A DNA stretch of 64,000 bases, taken from positions 930,001 to 994,000 of the forward strand of contig NC_089183.1 in assembly GCF_947507565.1 (NCBI RefSeq). Reading direction: 5' to 3'. Source of the stretch: Oscarella lobularis. Taxonomy: Eukaryota > Porifera > Homoscleromorpha > Homosclerophorida > Oscarellidae. Below, one piece after another: positions 10,608 through 22,345 of the stretch. The stretch's first letter is position 1; each line of letters begins with the position of its first letter. A program made the position numbers and the translations under genes. The notes beneath the pieces were generated by a model. It was not told where the DNA came from. It made no database searches and worked only from the letters and a program-made list of their open reading frames with translations.

Positions 10608-13600
10608 ATGGCGATGCATGGAGGAAAACGCAGAACGAATCAAAGCGCCAAGTCGTCAGCAAAGCCAAACAGAAAAACGCTAGCAACTCCTCGAACGCGT
10701 CTACTTTCCGCTTTTGGAGCTAGCGACGCACCGCAACTGTACTACATCGCTTTCGCTTTGGCCATAGGTACATCTACAGGGAGAGCGTACGTTTTGCTTT
10801 CTAAAAGTCATTGTTTTTTTAGCGGGTGGAGTAAGCGTGCTTCACGGGTGAGGGACCCCCAAAAAGCTTTTCCTTTTACTAAATTCGTTTCGCTAGGCTT
10901 TATCTTTCCAACCTGTTTGAGAATGACCGTTTCTTCAGTCATCTGTCCACTTTAGAACGAGAAATGTCATTTCGAACAGAAATGGTATTTACAGAAAATA
11001 AATTTCTAACCAATTACCATTGCCTAATTAATCAAATAAGGGTCTTTACTACTCCTACTACAAGACGATGGTGAAATCGAGCTCATTTCTTCAGGGGCTC
11101 AACCGCGTAGTCTACGACAATCGAACCGAATATCCAGACATGATTAATACTCTCAAGCGATTCAATCTCTATCCCGAGGCGAGGAGAAGAAAAGGCTTGA
11201 GATTTTGACGAATGATCTTTTTTTGTTTAGGTTTCTCTCGCCTTTTTGTTTCGTTTCTATGACAACTTCATGGCATGGCGAGGAGTTTCGGCGAAAGAGT
11301 GCTTCACAATCAATCGCGGTTATGGCCAATCGCCCGTCGAAAGTTGTAGCGGTAAGGCTGTAGAAAATTGATGACAATGAAAATCATTATATATTTTTTT
11401 GATTTTAGGTCTCGGTGACGAAACCTATTTTTATGTTTATAGCGTTTTTGGGCTCAATGGGTTGCTAGCTGGCCTCTTCTTTCTTATGTCTGTTTATCTT
11501 AGGTTCGTATAATTATTTACGTGTAATTAAACCTGAGTACATGAATAATTTTAATAATCAATAGATCTATAAATAAACTCTGTGATTTGAAATAATTTTC
11601 TTTTTCTAGTGGTAGCTTTTTTGGCGGAATCCTAGCAGTCGCGTCTTTCTTCTTTAATCATTCAGAGGTTATTAGATGAAGAGGGGAAAATCTTATTGAC
11701 TAATGCTAATTTTTTTGACAAGGCAACGCGTGTTATGTGGACTCCACCTCTGCGAGAGAGCTTTGCCTATCCTTTTCTTTTCCTTCAAATGTTCTGTGTT
11801 ACGTGGACGCTAAGGTAATTAAAAAATCTCGCATTTTAATTAAGTAAGTATGTATTTCGTTTTAGAACTGAAACTCCTCGTTTGAAGCATGCTCTTTTGA
11901 TTGCATTTACGAGCGTACTCTTTATGTTGCCTTGGCAAGTAAGGGCAGCCTAGTTTTCTGGTTCATGGTTCCTCATTCGTGTTCTGCAGTTCTCTCAATT
12001 CGCTCTGCTTACTCAAGTAATAAAGAAAGCATTTTGTGCATAGCTCTAATATTCTAATTGATGATTAGGCCGTTTCTCTTTTTGGCGTTTACACTTTGGG
12101 ATACTTGTCTCCCACTCGGCTCTGGCTCATCACCTTCGGCCACGTGGTACCTTTCTTACTATTCTCAAAACGTATTTGCAGTATTTATCTCAGATAGCAC
12201 TCTTGGTAAATTATGTACTCCAGTTTGGGAATGCAATGCTTCTGACGTACGTATTCTGTTACTTGAATGCACTTGCAATGCTTGGTACACGTGCTTTGTC
12301 TTCAGGTCATACTTTGGACCCTGCTTGGTATCTGTAATGGTAAGAAAAACGGTGACCTACTTTTAATATTCTTATTACATCAAGTCCAGATTATTTTGCG
12401 CTGCGAGTCTATTTGGAAACAAATAAAGATCAAAGTTGTAGTTGTGGTTAGTTTCCCTAACCCGTTTATATATTATTGTCATTATTTCTTCTGCAGATTC
12501 TAAGAGTTGCATTGCTTTGTTGTGGCACGTTGGCCCTGAAATTTTTACTTGGCATAGTGTTCCAACTATCAGATGACGTAAATAGGTCACACGTCGATGG
12601 GGGGGTAATATTTTCACGATTTGTCTTCTATTAGGCTCACATTGGAGATATCCTCAAGGCAAAGTTTGGCCTCTACAAGGATTTCCATACTCAACTCTAT
12701 ACGTGCGCCAGAGAATTCGATTTCATGGAATGGGAGGTATGCCTGTGATAAGCCGGAAGTCTCTTGATCAACTTTCTGCCTCTCGTCTCTAGTACATACA
12801 GAAAACGTCGACTACCTTGCTTTTGCCTGCCGGATTGGTAACGATTGTGATTGTGCTGGGAAACGTAAATCCCTATTGATGTGTTGCTTGCATTTTGTCT
12901 TATACTACTCATTAAGGTGGTATACGCTGAACTAGAGAGGGTCGTTGTTAGCAAGAAGAATGAGGAGCACTTGAAGGACGCAACGGCGTCGCCTAAACGG
13001 AATGAAGATGAAGGCGGTGAAGGAGACGGCACTCGTCCTTTGGCAGCTGTACTTTGTACCCGCCTTTGATCTTTACCTCTATGACATATGTTTTCTTTAG
13101 GTATTATATCATCTCTTTCAATTGATGGCTTTTGGTTTGATGGCTTTTCTCATCATGCGTCTTAAGCTCTTCTTTACGCCGCATCTTTGTGCTTTCGTTG
13201 CTCTACTGGCGTCGAAAGAGGTGAGCTCCACGAGAGGTTCTGACTGCGTTTGAGCTTTAGTCTTCTCCTAGGTCTGTGGATTTCTGCAGAAAAATCACAG
13301 ACGCGCTCTTTTAGTCGTGCTTCTCGCTGCAATGACTGTACAAGGCCAGGCGAATATTCGAGATCAACTTGTAGGAATCTGTCAATGAGATTCCCAGTTC
13401 TTTAGTACGAGCCTTTATTCTAGGGCGTCGTGGGCGAATTCAACAACGCAGACCACGAGACTCTGGTAAGTAAAGTTAGTCCAAAATTCTTCTTAGTACC
13501 CGTATGAGATAGATCGAGTGCCTCTCATTAGATTACATTGTTCTATTGATTTCTCTACAGTATGTGTAATGCCTGTTTGTTTTGTTATATAGATTGAATG

Positions 13601-14127
13601 GATCCAGAAGGAAACTAGTCCAAGTACGAATACAGTATATTGTCTACCAATTTCGCGCTGAAAAGCGTTCTTTCTATCTAGATGCTGTCTTTGCGGGATC
13701 GATGCCCGTCTGCGCTTCTGTGAAGCTGTCCGCCGAGCGTCCTATAGTCAATCATCCTCACTACGAAGACGCCGGCCTTCGCAATCGCACGCATCATGTC
13801 TACCAGATGTATAGCCGAAAACCGGCCAAAGAGATTCACCGAACCCTGGCTGATATGGGAGTCAATTATGTTATAGTCGAGAAAACGTGGTGTTATCAGA
13901 GAGCCAAGTAGGAAATACTAGGAATTGTTCACCTTCGTTGTTTTTTATTGTATATTAGGGAGGGGTGCAGTATGGGCGATCTTTGGGATGCCGAGGATAA
14001 AGAAAATGAGAATGGAGAGCAATTTTGCGATGTGGCTCTCAATCGAGGAGTACCGAGACCGTTTGTTAAAGTGTTTAGAAACGATGCCTATTTGGTACTC
14101 CGTGTCAAGAAAATGAAAGAAAAGTGA
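10608..14127 (+). CDS. DPY-19-like protein C-mannosyltransferase
   Basis: At least 23 small exons join in phase to about 707 residues, the usual DPY19L size. Family landmarks in order: an N-terminal helix; the luminal acidic loop LFENDRFFSHLSTLEREM then FRTEMG (exon 3); TEYPD and LKRFNLYPE (exon 4); INRGYGQSPVESC (exon 5); many hydrophobic segments; DDAHIGDILKAKFG (exons 15–16); RLKLFFTPHLC (exon 19); and the C-terminal luminal domain with IVNHPHYEDAGLR and GVNYVIVEKTWC (exon 23). Enzymes of this family add mannose to Trp of WxxW/C motifs in the ER, for example on thrombospondin repeats. Exon 2 is only 25 nt (10823–10847). Intron 4 starts with GC (11179). A further 45-nt exon near 12389–12433 is possible. 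The start is the ATG at 10608, followed by a basic cytoplasmic tail. Confidence 0.93.
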
Positions 14128-15089
14128 CAGAATCAATAACGAGAACCCTATGGATTTAGCTTTTGCATCCGAAGTATACTGAACTTTTAGTAGAACACCT
14201 TGGCGCAGAGCTACTACGTACGACGTCTTCGGTTTCCGCGTCCTTTCGAAAGTGCGCTGCATTGTTGTGTAGGGTTGCTTTTGGATGTAGTGCAATTGCC
14301 GTACCTGCACGCGTCAGGTAGCTTGTGCATGTAACCGGCAGCCTCGATCTCATCCTCAGAATCTACAAGTAATGCAGACGTACAGTACGTCTGCGGCTAC
14401 TGTAAAGATCCCTGCTCCCCAGCCAGGCAAAGTGTTTAGACTTCAGAGCAGATCGAGTGCATGAGCCTTACTAGTGCAGTGATACCTAATTGTGCACACT
14501 TTAGATGACACTAACCACCCAAATATTTTACTTTCAATTCTACGCGAAAGCCCAACTCCTAGCTACTAGAAGCTACTAGTAGCTACTATTAGCTACGCTT
14601 TCGTTTAGTATTTTTTTCTGACCTCCGTACGACATTTTATAGCTAGCCGCCATAATAGCGGAGATCGCTTGTTCAGGAGTCTCTAGCCTCTTTCTCGCTT
14701 TCCCCGCTAGCTTGAGAGGAGCATCCGGGAAAGCGAGAAAGGGTCTGAGACGAGGCTAAGGAGTCTCCCACGGACGCGTCCCCTGCCAGACTGCGCGGCT
14801 GAAAAAAGCCGACACCATGTATCTACCATGTACCACTACCTTCTAACGTGAATCCGCTAGAGAAGTCGGAAGAGGAGATTGAAGATTGCTTCGCCTTCCT
14901 ACTGTAAAGCATCCGCATCTCTGCCAGCCTGGCACTGCCTGGCACCACGCCTTATTCGGGACCCCGGAGTCCGCCCTCGGAGTCCGCCCTCGGAGTCCCT
15001 GCTCGCCTTCGTCGTTTGGTGTTCACGACCGCGTGCCTTACCAGTGTTGCCTACGTCTTGCGATTCCAAAGAAAGCGACCTCCCCGATA
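14128..15089. other. Intergenic region with short repeats and an inverted repeat
   Basis: No gene is supported. Near 14560–14600 there is a short AGCTACTA-type repeat run. A 15-bp perfect inverted repeat (CTTTCTCGCTTTCCC at 14690–14704 against 14727–14741, 22-nt loop) sits within a longer, imperfect pair of arms carrying 'agcctc' and 'gaggct', like a degenerate MITE-type hairpin. Just before 15000 'ggagtccgccctc' is repeated. Confidence 0.5.
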
Positions 15090-18000
15090 ATGGCCGATCC
15101 GAAATGGTCGAAATGTCTTACTCCCGTATTTGCCGAAGCAGTGGAAAGTCTCACATGCATCATTACAGAAAATCTCATGGACATGCTACTTACGGAGAGA
15201 AGCCTTACTCAAAGTCGGTATTTCGAAATGATCGACAGTCTACGTTCCGCTGGCATCGATAAGAGCAATAGTTCTCGCGATTTATTTATAACGCTGATGC
15301 GTTGCCCTCCACCGTCGTTTGACGTCTTTTGCTCCACGCTAAAGAGACTTCAAGGAGGTGATCAACTTTTGAGTCTTCTGACCTCTCCAGCGAGTGGCCA
15401 GGTTACCGAACAGGAATCAGATAGCTGCAGTGACTCGAGTAATGGACTTAGTTAAAATGTATGACTATGATGGCGTTGCTAAGACTTTCTTTTCGCTGTA
15501 GCTACAAGCCCTGGCGCTTATCAGAGTTCGTCAACTCCGCCTAATAAAGGTGTTATCATATAATATATTAGATTTATTTATTCAAAGTCATTTACTATAG
15601 ATACAACAACCAGGCTTTCATTGGACGACTTAGAATTGAAAAGGGCATATCATTTACTAATGATAGGAAGCGCCTTTTCTCCGCGTAGTTCTTACCTACA
15701 CCATGAGCTTGAGCTCAACAGTCTATTTGATCTAAATGACAAGGACGCGTTTTTGGAAGGACGAGTTGCGTTTGGGGGCGCAACTGTTGATCTCTTTTTG
15801 AAAGCACTGAGGGCCAACAGGTGGTCGCGTGTTGGACTTATCGCTACTTTTCAGTCTTTTCTCATCGACTCACTAAAGCGAAAAGAGTATCTTCAGTCAT
15901 TTCTCTGGCTGCTTAAAGAAATGCAAGACCACCTGCAAAAAGAACAGGCAATTCCGGAATTTGTTTTAGATCTAACCCAGAAGGATTTGGCTATTGCGCT
16001 ATTAGAGGTTGTGCCAAAGGAAGACAAGTGCCGTATAATGACTTACTTTAGGTCGTTGGGCTACCCTTTGCCACCTTCTTCAGCCTGATGGCCCACTTCC
16101 AATATTACAAGTCAATTTTGATATTCTGAACGAAGTACTTCCTGGTTCAAGCCATCCGCTGATTTTGTCTCTGGGCTGTTCTAAAGCAGGAAAAACTTTT
16201 CTTTTAGAGAAACTGATAGCTATAATGTCGCCAGCTGTAGACACAGAACTGCTAGATACAAGGACAGGACCAACCCACCAGCCTTCTGTTGATTTGATAT
16301 TGGATAAAAGAAGAGAAGGAGGGTTTAATTACGCTGACGTTCACGGGTGGAACACTAGGGAGGAGTTTGGTCACGTGGTCGCCGCTTTGGCTTCTGTGGC
16401 GTATCTTATTTTCGTACATGTATCTCTTGACGACATTTCACCTGCCACCATGGAAATTTCTCATAGCATGAAGTTCCTTTTGAAAAAGCAACTTCAGAGA
16501 AGAACGACGACTAGAGCACGAGTTGTCTTCTTTCTTCGAGACACTGGCGGCCAAAGCCTCGCCAAAAAATTTGAAAAAAACATGAAAACAATATTTCCGA
16601 CTGCAGATAAACTTGTTGCTATTGGAGTAAAAAGTTTTGTAGAAGAAAAGGAAAGCCGTCACGATTGTATTGTGTCGTCTGTTTTCAAAGAACTCGTGAA
16701 AGTTACACAGCAGGAGACTCAGAATGTTGAGCAGTGGCAGCTTCCTCCCGCTAAAACTTTGACAGAAATTTGGGAACACTGTCGAAGAAACTCGTCTATC
16801 TTACGTGTTTCTATGAAAACTACCTTGGGAGAGAAGATTTTTCAAGCTTTGAACAGCGTCGATAGAAGAGATGGAAAGCTTGCTAGTACTCTCTTTCCGC
16901 TGTCTGCCATCAAAACTGAAATTGCACGAACTATTGTCGCCGAGAAAGATATAATGGAGGGAATGGCTAAAAAGCAGAAAACAAGCAGTGAAACCGATTT
17001 GAAGAAAATTTGGGACAAAAGATCAAAGCTATCGCGGAGCCGATTTCGCATTGTGAATGCGTCCGCACCTCTTAGACTTTTTGCTAGTGTTATAAACATG
17101 CAAGAGAGTAAGACGTTTTCTGAGTTTCAGCACTACTTGGAGATGTGGAAAGCTCAGTACGTAAAAGAACTCTACTACAAACGAAAGTTACTGCATCTTA
17201 GAATTAAGGAACTGAAGTCAGAGAAAGATCCTAGCTGCACCACAGAAATACGAAAGTGCGAAGAAGAGTACACAAAAAACAATGCTGTCCTAGAAGAGTT
17301 TGACATATCTGTTAACAGTTTCTGGGCAGAAATTATGCACAGCTATGATTTAGAAGCATCAGAGCATTCTTCAACGTTATCTCGGTGCTGCTCACTTACA
17401 GCGGCGACGGCGAGAAAAGTTTACTTGCAGTATCTGGCGGAAGGCTACGCAATGCAATTTTTGCAAGGAAAACCGCTTCAAATGGCAGATCAATTTATCA
17501 AAGACGTTCTGGCTGATTTAGACAGCGAGCACGAGACTCAAAGTCTCTTCGTTGTTTCTGTGATAGGCGAGCAAAGCTCAGGAAAGACGACTCTCCTCAA
17601 TTCTCTGTTTGGCTGTGGGTTCACCACAAGTTCCGGAAAATGCACGCAGGGCTTGTTTGCTTCGTATCTGCGCTTGCCAGATAATAAAGGCCTTCTTGTT
17701 TTAGACTCCGAAGGGCTTCTTTCCATTGAAGGCGGAGGCAGGGTTTTCGACTGCCAAATCACGCTTCTCGCTCTAGCGTGCTCTGATCTTGTAATCATCA
17801 ACCACAAAGGGAAAATTTCGTCTGATTTGAACGAACTGCTACAAGTTTGTCTTAACGCGATGGATACCCTTCAAGTTGCAAAAATCAAGCCGAACGTTTC
17901 TTTGGTTCTGCGTGATCAGCGTAATTGCCGCGATGAGGACGTTCATGAAACGGCACTTCTAAAAATGCATGATGCATTCAACAAGGCAGACGTCAGCGAT

Positions 18001-18285
18001 CTCATAGAACTCGGGAAAGATTCTGTGTTTCTTCTTCATTCTGCTTTTTCAGAGAGAAGGCAAGGAAAACGATCAATAGAAATACCCTCAGTGAAGTTTT
18101 CTCGCGAAACCTTTATGCTGAGAAGAAAATTGATAAAAGCTGCGGAAGGTGAAAGTGTCCGGGGAAAAGAACCGTCGTCTCCTCTTGTTTTGTGGTATCA
18201 CCATGTCTGCTTTGTGTGGAAAACGTTAACTGAGTTTGGCCACTCTCTTCTTTATTGCAAAACGAAAGAAGGAAAGACTTGCTAA
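15090..18285 (+). CDS. CARD protein with two P-loop modules, the second VLIG-type GTPase-like
   Basis: Exons 15090–15438, 15502–15549 and 15601 onward. Residues ~1–100 form a six-helix CARD-type domain (FVDVFCSTL-like last helix, read as SFDVFCSTLKRL). An unrecognised helical region follows, then a first P-loop module with GCSKAGKTFLL and DVHGW. About 470 residues on comes a second G domain with GEQSSGKTTLLNSLFG, the TQG switch and LDSEGL, matching very large inducible GTPases. The frame is interrupted: the 15621-frame stops at 16086–16088, while the NTPase part is one frame over. A 19-nt GT–AG segment (16033–16051) would rejoin them exactly; otherwise this is a frameshift or two genes. The protein stops soon after the G domain, far shorter than vertebrate VLIGs. 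Likely a cytosolic innate-immune adaptor or GTPase (inference). Confidence 0.7.
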
Positions 18286-18318
18286 ATAACTGAAGACAGA
18301 CGGTCTGTCTTCAGTTAT
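18286..18318. repeat. 33-nt perfect palindrome directly after a stop codon
   Basis: Arms of 16 nt (ATAACTGAAGACAGAC and its exact reverse complement) are separated by one base and begin on the base after the TAA at 18283–18285. As RNA it would be a very strong stem with almost no loop. It could be a 3'-end signal, a miniature element footprint, or a self-complementary end. Confidence 0.9.
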
Positions 18319-18613
18319 CTAGCATGTCTTTAATTAACTAAGCACTGACGTCAAATATTTTAGATTTCAGTCATTTTAGCTTCAGAATTTAGCTTTTTTC
18401 GTTGCATTAATTAATTAATAACCGTTTTCTGTATTTAGAAATTATTCAACTGAAGTCAGGTGCCTTTTTATTTGCACTTGCTGCGGAGTGGCTTCAAGAA
18501 TCAGTGTGTCCGCGCAAATACCTTCGGTTCGCGGACGTCTTTTTTGGTCTCATCCGGGACAGTGGTTACGCGACCAATCAAACGCGCAGAAGTTGGCATT
18601 CGAATCACCGGCG

Positions 18614-21600
18614 ATGTCCAAAGGCGAAACGAACGTTAAAGTGGTCGTTAGAATCCGACCAGAATCGGGAGTAAACGAATCGGCGTCGACGAACGCCGAA
18701 CGAATCGTCGTTCGTGCGATAGACGATCAAATCGTCGTTTTCGATCCCGTCGACGACGACGACGACTTCGTCCTCGCCGCTTCGCGACCGACGTCGCGCA
18801 CGGAACTGCACAAGCGCGGCGTGAAGAAGACGCATCGCGACACGCGCTTCGCGTTCGATCGCGTTTTCGACGAGAACGCGACGCAGGGCGACGTCTACGA
18901 AGCGACGACGCGCGGAATCGTCGATCGAGTGCTGGACGGCATCAACTGCTCGGTTTTCGCCTACGGCGCGACGGGAGCGGGCAAGACTCACACAATGCTC
19001 GGGAGTCAAAGCGATCCGGGCGTGGTCTATCGGACGATGATCGAACTTTTCGAAACGATCGAACAGCGACGAGACCAAGCGATTTTCAACGTCGTTGTGA
19101 CATATGCGGAGGTATGTGAGATTCTATTTGTTAGGGGAGAGTAGTTGGGGACTCGTTTTCGCGTTCGCTCGACTCGAGTGATCGCCTATCGGGGAAAAGG
19201 CGTGCGATCGCGCGTGTTTGCGTGTTGGTCCCGCGCGCGTGCGCTCGGCTGACACCGCGCTCACGCGCGCGTCACCTGCGCGCGAAAATTTCATCTCACG
19301 TGCATTGTAGATATACAACGAAAGGGTGCGAGATCTTCTGCGGCCGTCGGGCGACTTGCCCATGCGGGAGAACCCCAACAAGGAAGTCTGCATCACTGGC
19401 CTGAGCTATCACAAGCCAAAGTCTGCGGATGAAGTTCTTGGAATGCTCGCCCAAGGAAACGAAAATCGAACGCAGCATCCCACCGACGCGAACGCCCAAT
19501 CGTCGCGCTCTCACGCCGTTTTCCAGGTTATCCAAAAAAGGCTCGCACTTTTTTATTTTTAATAATTTTCAAAAATATTTTTTCTAAGGTTTTGGTTCAG
19601 CAGAAGCCTCGCACGTCCGGTCTCTCGTCCCAAATGAAGACGGGAAAGATGTCGTTGATCGACTTGGCGGGTTCGGAGCGAGCGACCGTGACGACGAATC
19701 GAGGAGCTCGTTTTCGCGAGGGAGCCAACATCAATCGATCCCTATTGGCATTGGGAAATTGCATCAACGCACTCGCAGAACAGAAGGCAAGACAAATCTC
19801 CTCTAGATTTAATTAATCAATAAAAATATTTAATATTTTTCTTTTAGAAAGGGGGGCACGTTCCCTATCGTGACAGTAAGCTGACTCGACTGTTGAAGGA
19901 CTCTCTAGGTGGGACTTGCTACACTGTAATGATTGCTAATGTTCGGTATGGACATACTAAATGATAATATGTTTGTGAATGCTTTGCCTCTTTTGCAGTC
20001 CACTATTTTCTTCGTATGAGGATACGTATAATACATTGAAGTACGCTGATAGAGCAAAGAGAATAAGATCGACGGTGAGTATTCCTATATGTTCTGTAAG
20101 GCAGAATTGATAGATTAGTTTTCTTTGTTCTCTTTTAGTTGGTTTCGAATTTTGTTAACGTTGACATTCACGTAACGAAGTATAAGTCCGTTGTGGAAAG
20201 TCTTCAGAATGAGGTAGAGCTTCTTACACCAATGTCGTTGATGAAGTTTGTGAGAACGTTCTTTCTCTAGGTGGCTCAACTGAAGCAGAAGCTCTCAAAT
20301 CAGTTAGTCTCAGATGAAGCTATGAGCAGTCGATTGCCTCTAACTACAACGTATTCCTTCCCTTCTTCTCAGTTGACACGGTGATTGAGTGCATTGAATA
20401 TATTGCGTTTCTGATGTGGGAATTCTTTTCTTTTAGTTTTCGCGAGTTGGAGAACATGTACGGAAAAATTCTAACTGTTCGTTTGGATCTCGTCGACGTG
20501 GAATTTGCTCGAAAGGAAACGGAAGCCAAAAAACACGAACGAGTATAAATCTAATTTGAATAATATATTAATAGTGTGGGTATAAGTTATAAATTTTTAG
20601 GAGCAAACGATCGAGCGACTTCGCTACTGGATGCCGGAAACGGAAGAAACAGAGGTAAAAGAATTATTTATTATTTTATATATTTATCAATTTATTCTTT
20701 TTCTTTAGTCTCTGTTATCACTTGACGAACGTCTAGAGAACTTGGCGTCTCGTCGCGACGAGCTGGAGCGAACGCTTGCCGGGCTGCGACGCGAGGCGGA
20801 GGAAAAGGCGTCGAACCTGGGCTGCAGTGGAGTCGAGTCGTCGTCATTTGCCGTGGAATTTAACCGGAGACTCAAGGCGGGAGTGGAGAGCGAAGTGGCG
20901 GCAAAGCGCAACGTCCACTGGGAGCGTTTCTCGGAGAAACAGAGGAAGGAATCCGAGAACAATCAGAGGTGAGAAGCAGGATTAGATCTCTCAAAAACCT
21001 TATCTCCATATAGATCAATTCACGAGACCTTTTATTATTAGTCATCGTCACTCTCTTTTCTTTCTTTCTTAGATTCATTTGCCAGCTATTGACAGATTTT
21101 CGTCCTCTCTCCGCCTCCGCCTCCGAAATAACGTCGACAATTGCTCGACGAATTCGCGGCAAAGGAAAAGGCGTCGCCTTTTCTCTACAGCCGACCGTCA
21201 AATTGGCAACACCGCCACGCCAATCGCAGTCGACGACGCAGCCTCGCGCTATAGCCGTAGCGTCAGGAATTCTTACGCGATCGAGAAGACGAAATTTGCC
21301 GGACGAAACGGACGGAAACTCAAAGGCGATCGACCGAAGTCCGGCCGCGCTTCCGCGTCTGCCGCCGCCGCCGTCCGGGCGACGAACGCCTCGTCGTTTC
21401 ATGAAGGAGAATCGAGATCGATTGGCTACGCCGAAGTCATCGATTTCCTCCGAGTCCCTTGATGTCAATGCGCTATTTCGACCGCTCGTCGAACCAGAAA
21501 TCAAAGGATCGGCTCGAAAGAGATCTCGGATGGCGGCATCGGCGAGCGTTCCGTTGTCGCCATTTCAGCCGGCAAATCGGACGGTCGCCAAGTCGCAGAG

Positions 21601-21888
21601 GACGAATATGCCTCGACGTATTCCTGTGAAGAAGAAAACGAGTGGGAATACTGCGACGAGGTAACAAATCTGATGATCCTATATAATGTATTGTGTTGCC
21701 TAATTTTTTTTATTTTCTTTAGTGTGAAGCGGACTGCGGATGTGAGTGTACAGAGTGCGGCTAAGCGGGCGGTGAACGCTTCGACGCAGTCATCTACTCC
21801 TTTGTCTCTGTCCGCGAGGAAGAGATGGAGGAGTCGTTTGACTCCGGGGACGCCAAGCCGGAGTAACTGGAAAATGTTTCTAACGTAA
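18614..21888 (+). CDS. Kinesin-8 family motor (KIF18-type)
   Basis: Twelve exons join in phase to about 804 residues. The motor domain is N-terminal: [10 protein letters not shown], the P-loop [20 protein letters not shown] (switch I), [10 protein letters not shown] (switch II), [18 protein letters not shown] and [16 protein letters not shown], then [14 protein letters not shown] at the start of the neck. The [16 protein letters not shown] segment is typical of KIF18-type kinesin-8, a plus-end-directed motor that dampens microtubule plus-end dynamics in mitosis. Coiled-coil-prone exons follow (to ~20968), then a basic Ser/Pro-rich tail and a final exon ending SNWKMFLT. Intron 3 is GC–AG (donor GCAAGA at 19787). 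The ATG at 18614 was chosen because it immediately precedes the motor. Fragments of its 3' half recur at 42.6, 53.9, 56.7 and 58.5 kb. Confidence 0.93.
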
Positions 21889-22028
21889 GCTTTGACAACG
21901 ATTTTGAACGTATTGCACGTATATCTCTATATCTAATGTACGAAGCCTGCACATGCATACACCAGAGCTCTTATCTTCGAAGTCAGGGCAAACGAGGATA
22001 CTGTAAAGTGTTGTTGTTGTTCCACTTG

Positions 22029-22071
22029 TTCAGACCATAGATAAAAAAATATTTTTTATCTATGTTCAGAC
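22029..22071. mobile_element. Tiny A/T palindrome flanked by 7-bp direct repeats
   Basis: A near-perfect 29-nt palindrome (22036–22064, ends CATAGATA and TATCTATG) is flanked exactly on both sides by TTCAGAC (22029–22035 and 22065–22071), as a target-site duplication would be. The same site in unit C (43373–43406) has a 20-nt version. In unit B (32795–32848) it has a 28-nt version followed by a further diverged copy of the direct repeat. It may be a miniature element or excision footprint. Confidence 0.5.
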
Positions 22072-22321
22072 TAGGAGAATTTTTTTTGCCGCTCTACACG
22101 CGCTCGTCGCGCATGCTCACTTCGCTTCTGTATGTTTTGTTTCCATTTTGACTTTTTCCTTCGTCACAGTGAAATCCTGGACGCTTTTCGATCACATCCC
22201 TTCTCGAAGATGATATAGACCGTTTCGGTAGACGGCAACACCGCCGTGGGTCTCCACTCATCGCAGCGGAAAAAACGGAAATCGGTAATCAGCTCTCTAC
22301 GTATGTTTCATACGCTTGCGT

Positions 22322-22329
22322 TATAAATA
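22322..22329 (+). promoter_or_regulatory. TATA box of laminin-like gene A
   Basis: TATAAATA lies 24 nt upstream of the ATG at 22346. If used at the standard distance, transcription would start almost at the ATG, leaving an extremely short leader. It is conserved in copy C (43658–43665) but mutated in copy B. Confidence 0.5.
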
Positions 22330-22345
22330 ACGCGTTCCTATCACA

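Noticed and set aside
20872-21504. 210-codon minus-strand open frame
   Set aside because: Antisense to kinesin exons 10 and 11, whose frame is confirmed by splice phases and homology.
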